Positions 20,101 through 35,100 of a DNA stretch of 64,000 nt are shown piece after piece. The stretch covers positions 18,632,531 through 18,696,530 of the forward strand of contig CM039506.1 of NCBI GenBank assembly GCA_022432975.1. Direction: 5' to 3'. The notes below the pieces were generated by a model. It had not been told where the DNA came from, ran no database searches, and was given only the letters and a program-made list of their open reading frames with translations. Positions within the stretch are counted from its first letter, which is position 1, and each line of letters begins with the position of its first letter. This stretch comes from Begonia masoniana (taxonomy: Eukaryota > Streptophyta > Magnoliopsida > Cucurbitales > Begoniaceae). A program made the position numbers and the translations under genes.

Positions 20101-23100
20101 CAGCAAACGTATTAACTAATCTTAATTACTACCGACATAAGTTGGTTTGTCCGTCATACACTCTTTTCTCATCACTTCAAGTTAAACAACCATTATGTGA
20201 AATGGATACCTTTGGTTCTAACCTACAAGTCATGTAGCAGCTCAACTCATTTGCTTGATACTGTCAACTCTTTTGGAACAAATCGATTGAAGTGAAGTTC
20301 TTATGCTTCATCAAACGCATTACTAATACTTAATTACTCGTCCATGAAGGTTGTTGGGTCCTAAAATACACGTCGTTCTCATCACTTCAAGTTAAAACCT
20401 TGAATGTGAAATGGATACATTGGTTCTAACCACAAGTCATGTAGCACTCAACCGATTTGCTTGATACAGTTCAACTCTTTTGGAACAAATCGATTGAAGT
20501 GAAGTTTCTTATGCTTCATCAACGCATTACTAAGTCTTAATTACTCGTCCATGAAGGTTGTTGGGTCCTAATACACGTCGTTCTCATCACTTCAAGTTAA
20601 AACCTGAATGTGAAATGGATAACTTTGGTTCTAACCACAAGTCATGTAGCACTCAACCTCATTTGCTTGATACGTTCAACTCTTTTGGAACAAATCGATT
20701 GAAGTGAAGTTTCTTATGCTTCATCAAACGCATTACTAAGTCTTAATTATCGCCATGAAGGTTGTTGGGTCCTCAATACACGTCGTTCTCATCACTTCAA
20801 GTTAAACCTTGAATGTGAAATGGATAACTTTGGTTCTAAACCACAAGTCATGTAGCACTCAACCTCATTTGCTTGATACGTTCAACTCTTTTGGAACAAA
20901 TCGATTGAAGTGAAGTTTCTTATGCTTCATCAAACGCATTACTAAGTCTTAATTACTCGTCCATGAAGGTTGTTGGGTCCTTCAATACACGTCGTTCTCA
21001 TCACTTCAGTTAAAACCTTGAATGTGAAATGGATAACTTTGGTTCTAACCACAAGTCATGTAGCACTCAACCTCATTTGCTTGATACGTTCAACTCTTTT
21101 GGAACAAATCGATTGAAGTGAAGTTTCTTATGCTTCATCAAATGCATTACTAAGTCTTAATTACTCGTCCATGAAGGTTGTTGGGTCCTCAATACACGTC
21201 TGTTCTCATCACTTCAAGTTAAAACCTTGAATGTGAAATGGATAACTTTGGTTCTAAATACAAGTCATGTAGCACTCAACCTCATTTGCTTGATACGTTC
21301 AACTCTTTTGGAACAAATCGATTGAAGTTAAGTTTCTTATGCTTCATCAAACGCATTACTAAGTATTAATTACTTGTCCATGAAGGTTGTTGGGTTCTCA
21401 ATACACGTCGTTCTCATCACTTCAAGTTAAAACCTTGAATGTGAAATGGATAACTTTGGTTCTAACCACAAGTCATGTAGCACTCAACCTCATTTGCTTG
21501 ATACGTTCAACTCTTTTGGAACAAATCGATTGAAGTGAAGTTTCTTATGCTTCATCAAACGCATTACTAAGTCTTAATTACTCGTCCATGAAGGTTGTTG
21601 GGTCCTCAAATACACGTCGTTCTCAATCACTTCAAGTTAAAACCTTGAAAGTGAAATGGATAACTTTGGTTCTAACCACAAGTCATGTAGCACTCAACCT
21701 CATTTCTTGATACGTTCAACTCTTTTGAAAAAATCGATTGAAGTAAAGTTTCTTATGCTTCATCAAACGCATTACTAAATTTTAATTACTCGTCCATGAA
21801 GGTTGTTGGGTCCTCAATACACGTCGTTCTCATCACTTCAAGTTAAAACCTTGAATGTGAAATGGATAACTTTGGTTCTAACCACAAGTCATGTAGCACT
21901 CAACCTCATTTGCTTGATACGTTCAACTCTTTTGGAACAAATCGATTGAAGTGAAGTTTCTTATGCTTCATCAAACGCATTACTAAGTCTTAATTACTCG
22001 TCCATGAAGGTTGTTGGGTCCTCAATACACGTCGTTCTCATCACTTCAAGTTAAAACCTTGAATGTGAAATGGATAACTTTGGTTCTAACCACAAGTCAT
22101 GTAGCACTCAACCTCATTTGCTTGATACGTTCAACTCTTTTGGAACAAATCGATTGAAGTGAAGTTTCTTATGCTTCATCAAACGCATTACTAAGTCTTA
22201 ATTACTCGTCCATGAAGGTTGTTGGGTCCTCAATACACGTCGTTCTCATCACTTCAAGTTAAAACCTTGAATGTGAAATGGATAACTTTGTTTCTAACCA
22301 CAAGTCATGTAGCACTCAACCTCATTTGCTTGATACGTTCAACTCTTTTGGAACAAATCGATTGAAGTGAAGTTTCTTATGCTTCATCAAACGCATTACT
22401 AAGTCTTAATTACTCGTCCATGAAGGTTGTTGGGTCCTCAATACACGTCGTTCTCATCACTTCAAGTTAAAACCTTGAATGTGAAATGGATAACTTTGGT
22501 TCTAACCACAAGTCATGTAGCACTCAACCTCATTTGCTTGATACGTTCAACTCTTTGGAACAAATCGATTGAAGTGAAGTTTCTTATGCTTCATCAAACG
22601 CATTACTAAGTCTTAATTACTCGTCCATGAAGGTTGTTGGGTCCTCAATACACGTCGTTCTCATCACTTCAAGTTAAAACCTTGAATGTGAAATGGATAA
22701 CTTTGGTTCTAACCACAAGTCATGTAGCACTCAACCTCATTTGCTTGATACGTTCAACTCTTTGGAACAAATCGATTGAAGTGAAGTTTCTTATGCTTCA
22801 TCAAACGCATTACTAAGTATTAATTACTCGTCCATGAAGGTTGTTGGGTCTCAATACACGTCGTTCTCATCACTTCAAGTTAAAACCTTGAATGTGAAAT
22901 GGATAACTTTGGTTCTAACCACAAGTCATGTAGCACTCAACCTCATTTGCTTGATACGTTCAACTCTTTTAGAACAAATCGATTGAGTGAAGTTTCTTAT
23001 GCTTCATCAAACGCATTACTAAGTCTTAATTACTCGTCCATGAAGGTTGTTGGGTCCTAAATACACGTCGTTCTCATCACTTCAAGTTAAAACCTTGAAT

Positions 23101-26100
23101 GTGAAATGGATAACTTTGGTTCTAACCACAAGTCATGTAGCACTCAACCTCATTTGCTTAATACGTTCAACTCCTTTGAATAAATCGATTGAAGTGAAGT
23201 TTCTTTTGCTTCATCAAACGCATTACTAAGTCTTAATTACTCGTCCATGAAGGTTGTTGGGTCCTCAATACACGTCGTTCTCATCACTTCAAGTTAAAAC
23301 CTTGAATGTGAAATGGATAACTTTGGTTCTAACTACAAGTCATGTAGCACTCAACCTCATTTGCTTGATACGTTCAACTCTTTTGGAACAAATCGATTGA
23401 AGTGAAGTTTCTTATGCTTCATCAAACGCATTACTAAGTATTAATTACTCGTCCATGAAGGTTGTTGGGTCCTCAATACAGGTCGTTCTCATCACTTCAA
23501 GTTAAAACCTTGAATGTGAAATGGATAACTTTGGTTCTAACCACAAGTCATGTAGCACTCAACCTACATTTGCTTAATACGTTCAACTCTTTTGGAACAA
23601 ATCGATTGAAGTGAAGTTTCTTATGCTTAATCAAACGCATTACTAATTCTTAGATACTCGTCCTTGAAGGTTGTTGGGTCTTCAATACATGTCGTTCTCA
23701 TCACTTCAAGTTAAAACCTTGAATGTGAAATGGATAACTTGGTTCTAACCACAAGTCATGTAGCACTTAACCTCATTTGCTTGATACGTTCAACTCTTTT
23801 GGAACAAATCGATTAAAGTGATGTTTCTTATGCTTCATCAAACGCATTACTAAGTATTAATTACTCGATCCATGAAGGTTGTTGGGTCCTCAATACACGT
23901 CGTTCTCATCACTTCAAGTTAAAACCTTGAATGTGAAATGGATAACTTTGGTTCTAACCACAAGTCATGTAGCACTCAACCTCATTTGCTTGATACGTTC
24001 AACTCTTTTAGAACAAATCGATTGAAGTGAAGTTTCTTATGCTTCATCAAACGCATTACTAAGTCTTAATTATTCGTCCATGAAGGTTGTTGGGTCCTAA
24101 ATACACGTCGTTCTCATCACTTCAAGTTAAAACCTTGAATGTGAAATGGATAACTTTGGTTCAAACCACAAGTCATGTAGCACTCAACCTCATTTGCTTC
24201 ATACAGTTCAACTCTTTTGGAACAAATCGATTGAAGTGAAGTTTCTTATGCTTCATCAAACGCATTACTAAGTCTTTAATTACTCGATCCATGAAGGTTG
24301 TTGGGTCCTCAATACACGTTGTTCTCATCACTTCAAGTTAAATCCTTGAATGTGAAATGGATAACTTTGGTTCTAACCACAAGTCATGTAGCACTAAACC
24401 TACATTTGCTTTATACGTTCAGCTCTTTTGTAACAAATCGATTGAAGTGAAGATTCTTATGCTTCATCAAACGGCATTACTAATTCTTAATTACGCGTCC
24501 ATGAATGTTGTTGGGTCCTCAATACACGTTGTTCTCATCACTTCAAGTTAAAACCTTGAATGTAAATGGATAACTTTGGTTCTAACCTACAAGTCATGTA
24601 GCACTCAACCTCATTTGCTTGATACGTTCAACTCTTTTGGAACAAATCGATTGAAGTGAAGTTTCTTATGCTTCATCAAACGCATTACTAAGTATTAATT
24701 ACTCGTCCATGAAGGTTGTTGGGTTCTCAATACACGGTCGTTCTCATCACTTCAAGTTAAAACTTTGAATGTGAAATGGATAACTTTGGTTCTAACCACA
24801 AGTCATGTAGCACTCAACCTCATTTGCTTGATACGTTCAACACTTTTGGAACAAATCGATTGAAGTGAAGTTTCTTATGCTTCATCAAACGCATTACTAA
24901 GTCTTAATTATTCGTCCATGAAGGTTGTTGGGTCCTAAATACACGTCGTTCTCAACACTTCAAGTTAAAACCTTGAAAGTGAAATGGATAACTTTGGTTC
25001 TAACCACAAGTCATGTAGCACTCAACCATATTTACTTAATACGTTCAACTCTTTTGGAACAAATCGATTGAAGTGAAGTTTCTTATGCGTCATCAAACGC
25101 ATTACTAAGTCTTAATTACTCGACAATGAAGGTTGTTGGGTCCTCAATACACGTCGTTCTCATCACTTCAAGTTAAAACCTTGAATGTGAAATGGATAAC
25201 TTTGGTTCTAACCACAAGTCATGTAGCACTCAACCTCATTTGCTTGATACGTTCAACTCTTTTAGAACAAATCGATTGAAGTGAAGTTTCTTATGTTTCA
25301 TCAAACCCATTACTAAGTCTTAATTATTCGTCCATGAAGGTTGTTGGATCAAAAATACACGTCGTTTCATCACTTCAAGTTAAAACCTTGAATGTGAAAT
25401 GGATAACTTTGGTTCTAACTACAAGTCATGTAGCACTCAACCTCATTTGCTTGATACGTTCAACTCTTTTGGAACAAATCGATTAAAGTGAAGTTTCTTA
25501 TGCTTCATCAAACGCATTACTAAGTATTAATTACTCGTCCATGAAGGTTGTTGGGTCCTCAATACACGGTCGTTCTCATCACTTCAAGTTAAAACTTGAA
25601 TGTGAAATGGATAACTTTGGTTCTAACCACAAGTCATATAGCACTCAACCTCATTTGCTTGATACGTTCAACTCTTTTAGAACAAATCGATTGAAGTGAA
25701 GTTTCTTATGCTTCATCAAACGCATTACTAAGTCTTAATTATTCGTCCATGAAGGTTGTTGGGTCCTAAATACACGTCGTTCTCATCAACTTCAAGTTAA
25801 AACCTTGAATGTGAAATAGATAACTTTGGTTCTAACCACAAGTCATGTAGCACTCAACCATATTTACTTAATACGTTCAACTCTTTTGGAACAAATCGAT
25901 TGAAGTGAAGTTTCTTATGCTTCATCAAACGCATTACTCAAGTCTTAATTACTCGACATGAAGGTTGTTGTGTCCTCAATACACTGTCGTTCTCATCACT
26001 TCAAGTTAACACCATTAATGTGAAATGGATAACTTTGGTTCTAACCACAAGTCATGTAGCACTCAACCTCATTTGCTTGATACGTTCAACTCTTTTAGAA

Positions 26101-29100
26101 CAAATCGATTGAAGTGAAGTTTCTTATGCTTCATCAAACCCATTACTAAGTCTTAAATTATTCGTCCATGAAGGTTGTTGGGTCCAAATACACGTCGTTC
26201 TCATCACTTCAAGTTAAAACCTTGAATGTGAAATGGATAACTTTGGTTCTAACCACAAGTCATGTAGCACTCAACCATATTTGCTTGATACATTCAACTC
26301 TTTTGGAACAAATCGATTGAAGTGAAGTTTCTTATGCTTCATCAAACGTCATTACTAAGTCTTAATTACTCGTCCATGAAGGTTGTTGGGTCCTCAATAC
26401 ACGTCGTTCTCATCACTTCAAGTTAAAACCTTGAATGTGAAATGGATAACTTTGGTTCTAAACCACAAGTCATGTAGCACTCAACCTACATTTGCTTAAT
26501 ATGTTCAACTCTTTTGGAACAAATCGATTGAAGAGAAGTTTCTTATGCTTCATCAAAGGCATTACTAAGTATTAATTACGCGTCCATGAAGGTTGTTGGG
26601 TCCCCAATACACGTTGTTCTCATCACTTCAAGTTAAAACCTTGAATGTGAAATGATTAACTTTGGTTCTAACTACAAGTCATGTTGCACTCAACCTCATT
26701 TGCTTGATACGTTCAACTCTTTTGGAACAAATCGATTGAAGTGAAGTTTCTTATGCTTCATCAAACGCATTACTAAGTATTAATTACTCGTCCATGAAGG
26801 TTGTTGGGTCCTCAATACAGGTCGTTCTCATCACTTTAAGTTAAAACCTTGAATGCGAAATGGATAACTTTGGTTCTAACCACAAGTCATGTAGCACTCA
26901 ACCTCATTTGCTTGATACGTTCAACTTTTTTGGAACAAATCGATTAAAGTGAAGTTTCTTATGCTTCTTCAAACTCATTACTAAGTCTTAATTATTCGTC
27001 CATGAAGGTTGTTGGGTCCTAAATACATGTCGTTCTCAACACTTCAAATTAAAACCTTGAAAGTGAAATGGATAACTTTGGTTCTAACCACAAGTCATGT
27101 CGCACTCAACCATATTTACTTAATACGTTCAACTATTTTGGAACAAATCGATTGAAGTGAAGTTTCTTATGCGTCATGAAACGCATTACTAAGTCTTAAT
27201 TACTCGATAATGAAGGTTGTTGGGTCCTCAATACACGTCGTTCTCATCACTTCAAGTTAAAACCTTGAATGTGAAATGGATAACTTTGGTTCTAACCACA
27301 AGTCATGTAGCACTCAACCTCATTTGCTTGATACGTTCTACTCTTTTAGAACAAATCGATTGAAGTGAAGTTTCTTATGTTTCATCAAACGCATTACTAA
27401 GTCTTAATTATTCGTCCATGAAGGTTGTTGGGTCCTAAATACACGTCGTTCTCAACACTTCATGTTAAAACCTTGAAAGTGAAATGGATAACTTTGGTTC
27501 AAACCACAAGTCATGTAGCACTCAACCTCATTTGCTTGATACGTTCTACTCTTTTAGAACAAATCGATTGAAGTGAAGTTTCTTATGTTTCATCAAACGC
27601 ATTACTAAGTCTTAATTATTCGTCCATGAAGGTTGTTGGGTCCTAAATACACGTCGTTCTCAACACTTCATGTTAAAACCTTGAAAGTGAAATGGATAAC
27701 TTTGGTTCAAACCACAAGTCATGTAGCACTCAACCATATTTGCTTCATACGTTCAACTCTTTGGAACAAATCGATTGAAGTGAAGTTTCTTATGCTTCAT
27801 CAAACGTATTACTAAGTCTTAATTACTCGACAATGAAGGTTGTTGGGTCCAAAATACACGTCGTTCTCATCACTTCAAGTTAAAACCTTGAATGTGAAAT
27901 GGATAACTTTGGTTCAAACCACAAGTCATGTAGCACTCAACCATATTTGCTTCATACGTTCAACTCTTTTGGAACAAATCGATTGAAGTGAAGTTTCTTA
28001 TGCTTCATCAAACGCATTACTAAGTCTTAATTACTCGCCATGAAGGTTGTTGGGTCCTCAATACACGTCGTTCTCATCACTTCAAGTTAAAACCTTGAAT
28101 GTGAAATGGATAACTTTGGTTCAAACCACAAGTCATGTAGCACTCAACCACATTTGCTTAATACGTTCAACTCTTTTGGAACAAATCGATTGAAGTGAAG
28201 ATTCTTATGCTTCATCAAAGGCATTACTAATTCTTAATTACGCGTCCATGAATGTTGTTGGGTCCTCAATACACGTTGTTCTCATCACTTCAAGTTAAAA
28301 CCTTGAATGTGAAATGGATAACTTTGGTTCTAACTACAAGTCATGTAGCACTCAACCTCATTTGCTTGATACGTTCAACTCTTTTGGAACAAATCGATTG
28401 AAGTGAAGTTTCTTATGCTTCATCAAACGCATTACTAAGTATTAATTACTCGTCCATGAAGGTTGTTGGGTCCTCAATACACGTCGTTCTCATCACTTCA
28501 AGTTAAAACCTTGAATGTGAAATGGATAACTTTGGTTCTAACCACAAGTCATGTAGCACTCAACCTCATTTGCTTGATACGTTCAACTCTTTTGGAACAA
28601 ATCGATTGAAGTGAAGTTTCTTATGCTTCATCAAACGCATTACTAAGTCTTAATTATTCGTCCATGAAGGTTGTTGGGTCCTAAATACACTGTCGTTCTC
28701 AACACTTCAAGTTAAAACCTTGAAAGTGAAATGGATAACTTTGGTTCTAACCACAAGTCATGTAGCACTCAACCATATTTACTTAATACGTTCAACTCTT
28801 TTGGAACAAATCGATTGAAGTGAAGTTTCTTATGCGTCATCAAACGCATTACTAAGTCTTAATTACTCGTCCAATGAAGGTTGTTGGGTCCTCAATACAC
28901 GTCGTTCTCATCACTTCAAGTTAAAACCTTGAATGTGAAATGGATAACTTTGGTTCTAACCACAAGTCATGTAGCACTCAACCTCATTTGCTTGATACGT
29001 TCTACTCTTTTAGAACAAATCGATTGAAGTGAAGTTTCTTATGTTTCATCAAACGCATTACTAAGTCTTAATTATTCGTCCATGAAGGTTGTTGGGTCCT

Positions 29101-32100
29101 AAATACACGTCGTTCTCAACACTTCATGTTAAAACCTTGAAAGTGAAATGGATAACTTTGGTTCAAACCACAAGTCATGTAGCACTCAACCATATTTGCT
29201 TCATACATTCAACTCTTTTGGAACAAATCGATTGGAGTGAAGTTTCTTATGCTTCATCAAACGTATTACTAAGTCTTAATTACTCGACAATGAAGGTTGT
29301 TGGGTCCAAAATACACGTCGTTCTCATCACTTCAAGTTAAAACCTTGAATGTGAAATGGATAACTTTGGTTCAACCACAAGTCATGTAGCACTCAACCAT
29401 ATTTGCTTCATACATTCAACTCTTTTGGAACAAATCGATTGAAGTGAAGTTTCTTATGCTTCATCAAACGTATTACTAAGTCTTAATTACTCGACAATGA
29501 AGGTTGTTGGGTCCTCAATACACGTCGTTCTCTTCACTTCAAGTTAAAACCTTGAATGTGAAATGGATAACTTTGGTTCAAACCACAAGTCATGTAGCAC
29601 TCAACCACATTTGCTTAATACGTTCAACTCTTTTGGAACAAATCGATTGAAGTGAAGATTCTTATGCTTCATCAAAGGCATTACTAATTCTTAATTACGC
29701 GTCCATGAATGTTGTTGGGTCCCCAATACACGTTGTTCTCATCACTTCAAGTTAAAACCTTGAATGTGAAATGGATAACTTTGGTTCTAACTACAAGTCA
29801 TGTTGCACTCAACCTCATTTGCTTGATACGTTCAACTCTTTTGGAACAAATCGATTAAAGTGAAGTTTCTTATGCTTCATCAAACGTATTACTAAGTATT
29901 AATTACTCGTCCATGAAGGTTGTTGGGTCCTCAATACAGGTCGTTCTCATCACTTTAAGTTAAAACCTTGAATGTGAAATGGATAACTTTGGTTCTAACC
30001 ACAAGTCATGTAGCACTCAACCTCATTTGCTTGATACGTTCAACTCTTTTGGAACAAATCGATTAAAGTGAAGTTTCTTATGCTTCATCAAACTCATTAC
30101 TAAGTCTTAATTATTCGTCCATGAAGGTTGTTGGGTCCTAAATACATGTCGTTCTCAACACTTCAAGTTAAAACCTTGAAAGTGAAATGGATAACTTTGG
30201 TTCTAACCACAAGTCATGTAGCACTCAACCATATTTACTTAATACGTTCAACTCTTTTGGAACAAATCGATTGAAGTGAAGTTTCTTATGCGTCATCAAA
30301 CGCATTACTAAGTCTTAATTACTCGACAATGAAGGTTGTTGGGTCCTCAATACACGTCGTTCTCATCACTTCAAGTTAAAACCTTGAATGTGAAATGGAT
30401 AACTTTGGTTCTAACCACAAGTCATGTAGCACTCAACCTCATTTGCTTGATACGTTCTACTCTTTTAGAACAAATCGATTGAAGTGAAGTTTCTTATGTT
30501 TCATCAAACGCATTACTAAGTCTTAATTATTCGTCCATGAAGGTTGTTGGGTCCTAAATACACGTCGTTCTCAACACTTCATGTTAAAACCTTGAAAGTG
30601 AAATGGATAACTTTGGTTCAAACCACAAGTCATGTAGCACTCAACCATATTTGCTTCATACGTTCAACTCTTTTGGAACAAATCGATTGAAGTGAAGTTT
30701 CTTATGCTTCATCAAACGCATTACTAAGTCTTAATTACTCGTCAATGAAGGTTGTTGGGTCCTCAATACACGTCGTTCTCTTCACTTCAAGTTAAAACCT
30801 TGAATGTGAAATGGATAACTTTGGTTCTAAACCACAAGTCATGTAGCACTCAACCACATTTGCTTGATACGTTCAACTCTTTTGGAACAAATCGATTGAA
30901 GTGAAGTTTCTTATGCTTCATCAAAGCATTACTAAGTCTTAATTACGCGTCCATGAAGGTTGTTGGGTCCTCAATACACGTCGTTCTCATCACTTCAAGT
31001 TAAAACCTTGAATGTGAAATGGATAACTTTGGTTCTAACCACAAGTCATGTAGCACTCAACCTCATTTGCTTGATACGTTCAACTCTTTTGGAACAAATC
31101 GATTGAAGTGAAGTTTCTTATTCTTCATCAACGCATTACTAAGTCTTAATTACTCGTCCATGAAGGTTGTTGGGTCCTCAATACACGTCGTTCTCATCAC
31201 TTCAAGTTAAAACCTTGAATGTGAAATGGATAACTTTGGTTCTAACCACAAGTCATGTAGCACTCAACCTCATTTGCTTGATACGTTCAACTCTTTTGGA
31301 ACAAATCGATTGAAGTGAAGTTTCTTATGCTTCATCAACGCATTACTAAGTCTTAATTACGCGTCCATGAAGGTTGTTGGGTCCTCAATACACGTCGTTC
31401 TCATCACTTCAAGTTAAAACCTTGAATGTGAAATGGATAACTTTGGTTCTAACCACAAGTCATGTAGCACTCAACCTCATTTGCTTGATACGTTCAACTC
31501 TTTTAGAACAAATCGATTGAAGTGAAGTTTCTTATGCTTCATCAAACGCATTACTAAGTCTTAATTACTCGTCCATGAAGGTTGTTGGGTCCTCAATACA
31601 CGTCGTTCTCATCACTTCAAGTTAAAACCTTGAATGTGAAATGGATAACTTTGGTTCTAACCACAAGTCATGTAGCACTCAACCTCATTTGCTTGATACG
31701 TTCTACTCTTTTAGAACAAATCGATTGAAGTGAAGTTTCTTATGCTTCATCAAACGCATTACTAAGTCTTAATTATTCGTCCATGAAGGTTGTTGGGTCC
31801 TAAATACACGTCGTTCTCATCACTTCAAGTTAAAACCTTGAAATGTGAAATGGATAACTTTGGTTCAAACCACAAGTCATGTAGCACTCAACCATATTTG
31901 CTTCATACATTCAACTCTTTTGGAACAAATCGATTGAAGTGAAGTTTCTTATGCTTCATCAAACGTATTACTAAGTCTTAATTACTCGACAATGAAGGTT
32001 GTTGGGTCCTCAATACACGTCGTTCTCTTCACTTCAAGTTAAAACCTTGAATGTGAAATGGATAACTTTGGTTCAAACCACAAGTCATGTAGCACTCAAC

Positions 32101-32192
32101 CACATTTGCTTAATACGTTCAACTCTTTTGGAACAAATCGATTGAAGTGAAGATTCTTATGCTTCATCAAAGGCATTACTAATTCTTAATTA

Positions 32193-35100
32193 CGCGTCCA
32201 TGAATGTTGTTGGGTCCCCAATACACGTTGTTCTCATCACTTCAAGTTAAAACCTGTAATGTGAAATGGATAACTTTGGTTCTAACTACAAGTCATGTTG
32301 CACTCAACCTCATTTGCTTGATACGTTCAACTCTTTTGGAACAAATCGATTAAAGAGAAGTTTCTTATGCTTCATCAAACGCATTACTAAGTATTAATTA
32401 CTCGTCCATGAAGGTTGTTGGGTCCTCAATACAGGTCGTTCTCATCACTTCAAGTTAAAACTTTGAATGTGAAATGGATAACTTTGGTTCAAACCACAAG
32501 TCATGTAGCACTCAACCATATTTGATACATACATTCAACTCTTTTGGAACAAATCGATTGAAGTGAAGTTTCTTATGCTTCATCAAACGTATTACTAAGT
32601 CTTAATTACTCGACAATGAAGGTTGTTGGGTCCTCAATACACGTCGTTCTCTTCACTTCAAGTTAAAACCTTGAATGTGAAATGGATAACTTTGGTTCAA
32701 ACCACAAGTCATGTAGCACTCAACCACATTTGCTTAATACGTTCAACTCTTTTGGAACAAATCGATTGAAGTGAAGATTCTTATGCTTTATCAAAGGCAT
32801 TACTAATTCTTAATTACGCGTCCATGAATGTTGTTGGGTCCTCAATACACGTTGTTCTCATCACTTCAAGTTAAAACCTTGAATGTTAAATGGATAACTT
32901 TGGTTCTAACTACAAGTCATGTTGCACTCAACCTCATTTGCTTGATACGTTCAACTCTTTTGGAACAAATCGATTAAAGTGAAGTTTCTTATGCTTCATC
33001 AAACGCATTACTAAGTATTAATTACTCGTCCATGAAGGTTGTTGGGTCCTCAATACAGGTCGTTCTCATCACTTCAAGTTAAAACTTTGAATGTGAAATG
33101 GATAACTTTGGTTCTAACCACAAGTCATATAGCACTCAACCTCATTTGCTTGATACGTTCAACTCTTTTAGAACAAATCGATTGAAGTGAAGTTTCTTAT
33201 GCTTCATCAAACGCATTACTAAGTCTTAATTATTCGTCCATGAAGGTTGTTGGGTCCTAAATACACGTCGTTCTCAAAACTTCAAGTTAAAACCTTGAAA
33301 GTGAAATAGATAACTTTGGTTCTAACCACAAGTCATGTAGCACTCAACCATATTTACTTAATACGTTCAACTCTTTTGGAACAAATCGATTGAAGTGAAG
33401 TTTCTTATGCTTCATCAAACGCATTACTAAATCTTAATTACTCGACAGAAGGTTGTTGTGTCCTCAATACACGTCGTTCTCATCACTTCAAGTTAACACC
33501 ATTAATGTGAAATGGATAACTTTGGTTCTAACCACAAGTCATGTAGCACTCAACCTCATTTGCTTGATACGTTCAACTTTTTTAGAACAAATCGATTGAA
33601 GTGAAGTTTCTTATGTTTCATCAAACCCATTACTAAGTCTTAATTATTCGTCCATGAAGGTTGTTGGGTCCAAAATACACGTCGTTCTCATCACTTCAAG
33701 TTAAAACCTTGAATGTGAAATGGATAACTTTGGTTCAAACCACAAGTCATGTAGCACTCAACCATATTTGCTTCATACATTCAACTCTTTTGGAACAAAT
33801 CGATTGAAGTGAAGTTTCTTATGCTTCATCAAACGTATTACTAAGTCATAATTACTCGACAATGAAGGTTGTTGGGTCCTCAATACACGTCGTTCTCTTC
33901 ACTTCAAGTTAAAACCTTGAATGTGAAATGGATAACTTTGGTTCAAACCACAAGTCATGTAGCACTCAACCACATTTGCTTAATACGTTCAACTCTTTTG
34001 GAACAAATCGATTGAAGTGAAGATTCTTATGCTTCATCAAAGGCATTACTAATTCTTAATTACGCGTCCATGAATGTTGTTGGGTCCTCAATACACGTTG
34101 TTCTCATCACTTCAAGTTAAAACCTTGAATGTTAAATGGATAACTTTGGTTCTAACTACAAGTCATGTTGCACTCAACCTCATTTGCTTGATACGTTCAA
34201 CTCTTTTGGAACAAATCGATTAAAGTGAAGTTTCTTATGCTTCATCAAACGCATTACTAAGTATTAATTACTCGTCCATGAAGGTTGTTGGGTCCTCAAT
34301 ACAGGTCGTTCTCATCACTTCAAGTTAAAACTTTGAATGTGAAATGGATAACTTTGGTACTAACCACAAGTCATGTAGCACTCAACCTCATTTGCTTGAT
34401 ACGTTCAACACTTTTAGAACAAATCGATTGAAGTGAAGTTTCTTATGCTTCATCAAAGGCATAACTAAGTCTTAATTATTCGTCCATGAAGGTTGTTGGG
34501 TCCTAAATACACGTCGTTCTCAAAACTTCAAGTTAAAACCTTGAAAGTGAAATAGATAACTTTGGTTCTAACCACAAGTCATGTAGCACTCAACCATATT
34601 TACTTAATACGTTCAACTCTTTTGGAACAAATCGATTGAAGTGAAGTTTCTTATGCTTCATCAAACGCATTACTAAATCTTAATTACTCGACAGAAGGTT
34701 GTTGTGTCCTCAATACACGTCGTTCTCATCACTTCAAGTTAACACCATTAATGTGAAATGGATAACTTTGGTTCTAACCACAAGTCATGTAGCACTCAAC
34801 CTCATTTGCTTGATACGTTCAACTTTTTTAGAACAAATCGATTGAAGTGAAGTTTCTTATGTTTCATCAAACCCATTACTAAGTCTTAATTATTCGTCCA
34901 TGAAGGTTGTTGGGTCCAAAATACACGTCGTTCTCATCACTTCAAGTTAAAACCTTGAATGTGAAATGGATAACTTTGGTTCAAACCACAAGTCATGTAG
35001 CACTCAACCATATTTGCTTCATACATTCAACTCTTTTGGAACAAATCGATTGAAGTGAAGTTTCTTATGCTTCATCAAACGTATTACTAAGTCATAATTA

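Noticed and set aside
22427..29340. Repeated ~60-residue ORFs (MLGP..., MDNFGSN...) in the satellite
   Set aside because: They are the same frame of the satellite monomer, open only where a one-base deletion makes the monomer 207 bp. Starts and ends follow monomer boundaries; not genes.
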